A stretch of 64,000 nt of DNA from Micromonospora sp. ATCC 39149 (GTDB lineage: Bacteria; Actinomycetota; Actinomycetes; Mycobacteriales; Micromonosporaceae): NCBI RefSeq assembly GCF_000158815.1, contig NZ_GG657738.1, forward strand, positions 3,575,315 to 3,639,314. The letters are read 5' to 3'. A model generated the notes under the pieces. It searched no databases. It saw only the letters and a program-made list of their open reading frames with translations, and was not told the origin of the DNA. Shown piece by piece: positions 59,163 to 64,000 of this stretch. The position numbers and the translations under genes were made by a program. How positions within the stretch are numbered: the stretch's first letter is position 1; the number at the start of each line of letters is the position of its first letter.

Positions 59163-60040
59163 CCGGCCGACCCGCCAACGAACCGCCCCGCCGGCTGGAG
59201 GTGCTCCGGGCCGGGGCGCTCACCACCGTGCAGGACCAGGGCCGGCCCGGCTGGGCGCACCTCGGCGTGCCCCGGTCGGGGGCGCTCGACCCGGCGGCCC
59301 TGCGACTGGCCAACCGTCTCGTCGGCAACCCGGAGGACGCCGCCGGCCTGGAGATCACCCTCACCGGCTGCGCGGTGCGGCTGACCCGGGCCGGTGCGGT
59401 CGCGATGACCGGCGCCGACGCCGACGTGCGGGTCGACGACCGGCCCGGCGACGTCGGCCGGCCGCTCTCCGTACCCGCCGGGGCGGTCGTGCGGATCGGC
59501 CCGGCCCGCACCGGGCTGCGCACCTGGCTCGCCGTGGCCGGCGGGATCACCGCGCCGCCGGTGCTCGGCAGCCGGTCGGCCGACACCCTCTCCGGGCTCG
59601 GCCCGCCCCCACTGCGCGACGGCGACACCCTGCCCCTCGGCAACCCGGCCGGTGACCCCGCGCCGGTCGACGTGACCGTCGGGCGGCCCGCGCCGGCCGC
59701 GCTGCGGCTCCCGCTGCGCCTCGGCCCCCGCGACGACTGGTTCACCCCGGCCGCGCTCGACCGACTGTTCAGCACGGCGTACACGGTGAGCCCGTTGAGC
59801 AACCGGGTCGGCGCGCGACTGGCCGGCGCGCCGCTGCCCCGCGCGGTCGCCGGGGAACTGCCCAGCGAGGGGATCGTGCTCGGCGCGGTGCAGGTGCCCG
59901 CCGACGGCCAGCCGCTGATTTTCCTCGCCGACCACCCGACCACCGGCGGCTACCCCGTCGTCGGAGTGGTGGACGACGTGACGCCGCTCGCGCAGGCCCG
60001 CCCGGGGACTACGGTGACGTTCCATGGACCTCAACGCTGA
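59159..60040 (+). CDS. pxpC: 5-oxoprolinase subunit C (PxpC/KipA)
   Basis: 293 aa, GTG 59159 overlapping the pxpB stop. It begins LEVLRAGALTTVQDQGRPGW and continues GVPRSGALDPAALRLANRLV, with YTVSPLSNRVGARLAG, GELPSEGIVLGAVQVPADGQ and LADHPTTGGYPVVGVV, all diagnostic of the carboxyltransferase-like KipA family. Works with PxpB. The 3' end overlaps pxpA by 17 bp. Confidence 0.94.
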   Translation: MTGRPANEPPRRLEVLRAGALTTVQDQGRPGWAHLGVPRSGALDPAALRLANRLVGNPEDAAGLEITLTGCAVRLTRAGAVAMTGADADVRVDDRPGDVGRPLSVPAGAVVRIGPARTGLRTWLAVAGGITAPPVLGSRSADTLSGLGPPPLRDGDTLPLGNPAGDPAPVDVTVGRPAPAALRLPLRLGPRDDWFTPAALDRLFSTAYTVSPLSNRVGARLAGAPLPRAVAGELPSEGIVLGAVQVPADGQPLIFLADHPTTGGYPVVGVVDDVTPLAQARPGTTVTFHGPQR

Positions 60041-60773
60041 TCTCGGCGAGGGATTCGGCATCTGGCGGCTCGGCGACGACGAGGCGCTGCTCGATGTCAT
60101 CACCTCGGCCAACGTCGCCTGCGGCTTCCACGGCGGCGACCCGTCCACCATGCGCCGGGTCTGCGCCGCCGCCGCCGAACGCAGGGTCGCCATCGGCGCG
60201 CAGGTCGGCTACCGCGACCTCGCCGGCTTCGGCCGCCGGCACATCGCGTACGCCTTCGCGGACCTGCGCGACGAGACCACCTACCAGCTCGGCGCGCTCG
60301 ACGCGTTCTGCCGGCCGTACGGCACCCGGGTCCGCTACCTCAAGCCGCACGGGGCGCTCTACCATGCCGCGTCGGCCGACGAGTCGCAGGCCGCCGCCCT
60401 GATCGCCGCGATCGACGACTACGACCGCGACCTGCCGGTGCTCTGCGCCCCCGGCTCGGCGCTCGCCCAGCTCGCCACCGGTGCCGGCCTGCGGGTGGTC
60501 GCCGAGGGCTTCGCCGACCGGGGCTACCTGCCCAACGGCACGCTGGTGCCCCGCACCGCCCTCGGCGCGCTGGTCACCGACCCCGAGCAGGTGGCCACCC
60601 GCGCGGTCCGGATGGCCACCGAAAAGACCGTGGTGGCGGTCGACGGCACCGTAGTGCCCTGCCCGGTCGACTCGATCTGCCTGCACGGCGACACCCCCGG
60701 GGCGGTGGCTTCCGCCGCGCTGGTGCGGGCCGCGCTCCTCGACGCGGGAGTAGCACTCGCTCCGTTCGCATGA
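60024..60773 (+). CDS. pxpA: 5-oxoprolinase subunit A (PxpA, LamB/YcsF family)
   Basis: 249 aa, ATG 60024 inside the pxpC end. Signatures of the LamB/YcsF family: MDLNADLGEGFGIWRLGDDE, ITSANVACGFHGGDPSTMRR, IGAQVGYRDLAGFGRR, YLKPHGALYH, EGFADRGYLPNGTLVPR and SICLHGDTPGAV. It carries out the hydrolytic step on phosphorylated 5-oxoproline. Gene order B-C-A differs from the A-B-C order seen elsewhere. The operon ends in hairpin repeat D, right after the stop. Confidence 0.95.
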   Translation: MDLNADLGEGFGIWRLGDDEALLDVITSANVACGFHGGDPSTMRRVCAAAAERRVAIGAQVGYRDLAGFGRRHIAYAFADLRDETTYQLGALDAFCRPYGTRVRYLKPHGALYHAASADESQAAALIAAIDDYDRDLPVLCAPGSALAQLATGAGLRVVAEGFADRGYLPNGTLVPRTALGALVTDPEQVATRAVRMATEKTVVAVDGTVVPCPVDSICLHGDTPGAVASAALVRAALLDAGVALAPFA

Positions 60774-60824
60774 AAGGAGGGGGCCCTTGTTAACGCATTC
60801 TGTATAGGAAGGGCCCCTTCCTAA
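60774..60824. repeat. GC-rich intergenic hairpin repeat, copy D
   Basis: AAGGAGGGGGCCCTT and AAGGGGCCCTT-type arms surround GTTAACGCATTCTG. It begins at the pxpA stop and ends 33 bp from the stop of the convergent NHL gene, so it can terminate both. Confidence 0.82.
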
Positions 60825-60856
60825 CCGCTGCCGGTTCGCTTCCTAGCCGCTGCCAG

Positions 60857-62690
60857 TCAGGCGTCCAGGCCGCGCAGGACCAGCGGAAGCCGCGCCGGGG
60901 CGCCCTCGACCACCCGGACCGGCACGCCCCAGTCCTGACGGGTCAGGTGGCAGGCCGCGTGTTCCGCGTCGGCGTCGCACGTCGCCGCCTGCGCGGTCAC
61001 CTGGAGCACCCCGCCGGCCACCGACCCGTCGACCACCAACCGGCGGGACAACTCAGTGCCGGTGCCCGCCCCCTCCAGCAGCAGCTCCGGCGGCGACGCC
61101 GAGACGACCAGCCGGGTCGACGGCCCGTACGTCTCGTCGAGCTTCTGCCCCGGCGCCGGGGTGAAGACGACGTCCAGCGTCACCTCGCCGGCCGCCACCT
61201 CCGTCGGCTTCCGCTCGGTGCGGTGCCGGGGGCCGTCGACCGTGCTCGCCCCGACGGCCGACAGCGCGCCCGGGGCCAGCCGGGCCAGCCGGTGCGCCGC
61301 CGACTCGACCACAAGCACCCCGCCGTCGGCGGTCAGCACCAGGTCGCTCGGCTCGGCGAGCCCGCCGGCGACCGTCGACACCAGACCGGTCGCCGGGTCG
61401 AAGCGGCGGACCGCCCCGTTGTACGTGTCGGCGATCAGCACCGAGCCGTCCGGCAGCGCGCACACGCCCAGCGGATGCTGGAGAAGCGCGCGGTCGGCCG
61501 GGCCGTCGACGTGGCCGAAGTCGAACAGCCCCTGCCCGACGGCGGTGCCCAGGACGCCGTTCTCGACGTACCGGACAGCGCTGGTTTCGCTGTCGGCGAC
61601 CCAGAGCCGGGCGCCGTCGGCCGAGACGGCCAGGCCGGACGGCTGGGCCAGCCACGCCTCGGCCAGCGGCCCGTCGCGCAGCGCCTCGACCGTGGTGCCG
61701 GCGTACATGCCAGCCGTGCGGCGGATCGGGTCGAACCACCAGAGCTGGTGGATGCCAGCCATGGCGACGATCACCTTGTCGTCGTACCAGGCCAGGTCCC
61801 AGGGGGAGGAGAGGTCGACCGAGAGCGAGTCGTGGGCGTGGTCGTCCACCGTCGAGCGCCACTGCCGGCCGGTGCCGGCCACGGTCACCACCTCGCCGGT
61901 GGCCAGCCGCACGCCGCGCAGCAGGTGGTTCACGGTGTCGGCGACGACGACGTCGTACCCGGCCACCTCGGCCACGTGCTCCGGGAGCCGGCACAGCCCC
62001 TGCGGCTCGGCGAACGCGGCAGCGCCGGCCGGCCCGTCGGCGCGCCCCCGGACGCCCGAGCCGATCCGGCGGACGAGCGTCTCGCCGTCCGGGGCCAGCT
62101 CCACAAGGGAGTGCCGGGCCGAGTCGGAGACCAGCAGGTTCCCGCCGTCGAGCGCGATGGCCTTGCCGGGGAAGCGCAGGGCCGTCTCCGGCTCGGCGGG
62201 CGGCACGTACGGGCCGTCGCCCCGGTGCAGGGTGCCCTTCGCCTCGTGGGTGGCGACCAGTTCGTCGACCAGCCGGGCCAGCCCCTCGGCGTGGCCCTCG
62301 CCGGCCATGGTGGCCACCACGTACCCCTCGGGGTCGATCACAGCGAGGGTCGGCCAGGCGCGGGCCGCGTACTGCTGCCACATGTCCAGCTCGGGATCGT
62401 CCAGGACGGGGTGGCGCACGCCGTACCGCTCGACGGCGGCGGCGAGGGCGGCCGGGTTCTTTCTCGTGCTCGAACTTCGGCGAGTGCACGCCGACGACGA
62501 CCAGCACGTCGGCGTACTTCTCCTCCAAGGGGCGCAGCTCGTCGAGTACGTGCAGGCAGTTGATGCAGCAGAAGGTCCAGAAGTCCAAGATCGTGCAACG
62601 ACCTTTTAGCGACTCGATCGTCAGAGCCTTCCCGCCAGTGTTCAGCCAGGCCCTGCCGCGCAGCTCAGGAGCCCGTACTCGTGCGCTCAT
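60857..62690 (-). pseudogene. Thioredoxin-NHL repeat protein (NHLRC2-like) with one-base frameshift
   Basis: ATG 62690 opens a thioredoxin-like domain (LTIESLKGRCTILDFWTFCC, with the CCINC site, then DVLVVVGVHSPKFEHEK). The reading breaks at about 62460-62462 and continues in the next frame (RHPVLDDPELDMWQQYAARA, WPTLAVIDPEGYVVATM) through NHL repeats to TGA 60857. Removing one A from GAGAAAGAACCCG restores HEKNPAALAAAVERYG. The joined product of about 610 aa fits NHLRC2-like proteins of actinomycetes. Either a true recent mutation or a sequencing error; the long intact remainder argues for little decay. Confidence 0.85.
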
Positions 62691-62767
62691 CACTCCAGTC
62701 TGCCCGACCGGGATGCCCCGACCGGCCGGCACCCCGCGCGGCACCCGTCACAGCCCGGGCGTACGAC

Positions 62768-62801
62768 GGGGCGGTGCCACGGTGGTCCGTGGCACCGCCC
62801 C
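62768..62801 (-). terminator. Terminator of the LppU-like gene
   Basis: Perfect 15-bp stem (62768-62782 with 62787-62801) and a 4-nt loop, starting 10 nt past the minus-strand stop at 62812. Confidence 0.88.
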
Positions 62802-62811
62802 GAAGGGTTGG

Positions 62812-64000
62812 CTAATTGGCGGACGGCTTGAGGCAGAGCACCTTGTTGGGTACGTCGCCACGCAGAATCACGTGTGGCTGGGTCGGGTCGGCGCACTTCT
62901 CCTTGACGTCGACCTTGGACACGATCGTGAACGCGCCGGCCTCGCCACAGGTGGCCGCCGTCGCGTTGCCGCCGGACTGCTTGACGCAGGAACCGACGGC
63001 CGGGTCGAACTCCGGGGCGCTGTCGCCGCCCACCTTGCCGAGCAGCATGAGCAGGCCCAGTGGCACCGCGAGGATCAGCACGGCGGCCACCAGCACGGCG
63101 GCCAGCACCCGGCCGTTGCGGACTTTCGGCGGCGGTGCCTCGGTCTTCGGCGCGTCCGCCTCCGGCTTGAACGCGTCGAACCGGCCCTGCTCCGGCTTCG
63201 GGCCCCAGGCCGGGCCGGATTGCTGCCCCTGCGGCGGGAACCCGACCTGCGTCGGCTCACCGTACGGCGCGGGATCGTGGCCGGGCGCCGTGCCCTGCAC
63301 GGCGGTGGCTCCACCCACCGGCCCGCCGAACTGCTCGCCCGGGCGGTCGCCCTCGTGCGGCCGGACGCCGTTGACGGGTCGGTTGCTGGCCGGCGGGTCC
63401 ACGAACGAGGGCACGCCCGGTGGGAAGGTCGGCGGGGCCGTCACGCCGGCCGCCCCGGCCGCCGGGCCGTCGCCGAAGCCGTGCTGCTGGCCGGCCGACC
63501 GGTCCGGGTCGTCGCCGAAGCGCTGCGGCCCGCGGTCGTCGAACCGCTGCTGCGGCCCGCGGTCGTCGAACCCGCCCTGCCGGTCGCGCTCGTCGAAACC
63601 GCGCTGCTGGTGAGGATCGTCGAAACCGCCCTGGTGGTCACGTTCGGCGGAGCGCCGCTGCGGGCCCGGCTCGTCGAAGCGGCCGGGTTCGTCGAAGCGG
63701 CCCGCCTCGTCGTACCGGCCCGCCTCGTCGAAGCGGCCCTGCGGGCCCGGCTCGTCGAAGCGGGACGGCGGCGGGTTGTGCTCGGGGCGGAACGAGCTTT
63801 CCTCCGCCTGCTCCGGCTCGTCGGTCGGCTCCGGCCGGGCCGGCCGGCCGTACACCCGGGGCTGCGGCGCGGGCGTGCCGGCGGGACGCAGCGCCTGGTC
63901 GGCCGGCGGCGTCACCCGGCTGGCCATCGGCACCGACGCGCTCGCCGAGACGCTGCCCACCGCGCCGGCCGCGGCCTCCCCGGCCCCCGGCGGAGCCACG
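62812..64000 (-). CDS. LppU/SCO3897-like membrane protein, N-terminus beyond window
   Basis: At least 395 aa; the frame is open at the window edge, so a GTG at 63999 may or may not be the start. The first 270 residues are low complexity with degenerate RFDEPGPQ/RFDEAG/GGFDDR repeats, highly charged and probably disordered in the cytoplasm. One membrane helix (VLAAVLVAAVLILAVPLGLL) leads to a small external domain with paired cysteines (DPAVGSCVKQSG, TAATCGEAGAF, VKEKCADPTQ, LCLKPSAN), typical of the LppU/SCO3897 family. Function unknown; possibly wall associated. Confidence 0.85.
   Translation of the reverse strand, partial: VAPPGAGEAAAGAVGSVSASASVPMASRVTPPADQALRPAGTPAPQPRVYGRPARPEPTDEPEQAEESSFRPEHNPPPSRFDEPGPQGRFDEAGRYDEAGRFDEPGRFDEPGPQRRSAERDHQGGFDDPHQQRGFDERDRQGGFDDRGPQQRFDDRGPQRFGDDPDRSAGQQHGFGDGPAAGAAGVTAPPTFPPGVPSFVDPPASNRPVNGVRPHEGDRPGEQFGGPVGGATAVQGTAPGHDPAPYGEPTQVGFPPQGQQSGPAWGPKPEQGRFDAFKPEADAPKTEAPPPKVRNGRVLAAVLVAAVLILAVPLGLLMLLGKVGGDSAPEFDPAVGSCVKQSGGNATAATCGEAGAFTIVSKVDVKEKCADPTQPHVILRGDVPNKVLCLKPSAN

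Overview
The window is high-GC actinobacterial DNA with frequent GTG/TTG starts, many ATGA/GTGA stop-start overlaps and G/C-dominated third codon positions. The gene set points to the family Micromonosporaceae (Micromonospora or a close relative). The signs are the fhaA-fhaB-pstP-rodA-pbpA-pknA-pknB operon next to a class E sortase, DUF6458 and LppU/SCO3897 proteins, and a characteristic GC-rich intergenic hairpin repeat. The genus is an inference; no rRNA is present to test it.

Layout. 1-4.8 kb: PASTA-domain membrane proteins, hypotheticals, and a Streptomyces-type XRE/DUF397 regulator pair. 4.9-7.0 kb: a two-gene sugar/glycan operon (nucleotide-sugar epimerase, WecG/TagA glycosyltransferase) and tRNA-Leu(CAG). 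7.2-16.2 kb: the cell growth and phospho-signalling operon (FHA proteins, PP2C phosphatase, RodA, PBP, PknA, PknB). 16.4-20.3 kb: pabA/trpG, a small membrane protein, class E sortase, a DUF881 protein and CrgA. 20.6-30.4 kb: an EtfD-like Fe-S oxidoreductase, two CNNM/CBS membrane proteins, two NlpC/P60 hydrolases (the second behind a c-di-AMP riboswitch), dCTP deaminase, a PPOX protein and an M43 metalloprotease.

30.6-47.5 kb is a complete actinomycete integrative and conjugative element (AICE), about 16.8 kb, inserted in tRNA-Gly(CCC) and bounded by a perfect 46-bp direct repeat. Its backbone is integrase, Xis, RepSA-type replication initiator, DUF2637/Spd-like protein, FtsK/TraB-type DNA translocase, Pra-like activator and two GntR regulators. 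Cargo includes a colicin-E-immunity-like protein, a family 2 glycosyltransferase, a pentapeptide-repeat membrane protein, a low-GC orphan membrane protein, and a two-gene DUF262 + HEPN module that looks like an antiphage or toxin-type system. Tandem 11-bp repeats inside both ends are candidate recombinase arm sites.

47.6-64 kb returns to chromosomal genes: a methyltransferase, an LLM flavin oxidoreductase, an alpha/beta hydrolase, a questin-oxidase-like protein, a phosphoribosyltransferase, an RlpA-like protein, an RsbU-type phosphatase, a FadE5-like acyl-CoA dehydrogenase, DUF6458 proteins, SixA, hemolysin III, the 5-oxoprolinase genes pxpB-pxpC-pxpA, a thioredoxin-NHL gene broken by a one-base frameshift, and an LppU-like protein cut by the window edge.

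The most interesting signals are the AICE with its defence-like cargo and end structure, a 16-bp operator-like sequence shared by the etfD-like and fadE5-like genes, an SOS-box-like site between dcd and a PPOX gene, the intergenic repeat family, and the frameshifted NHL gene.
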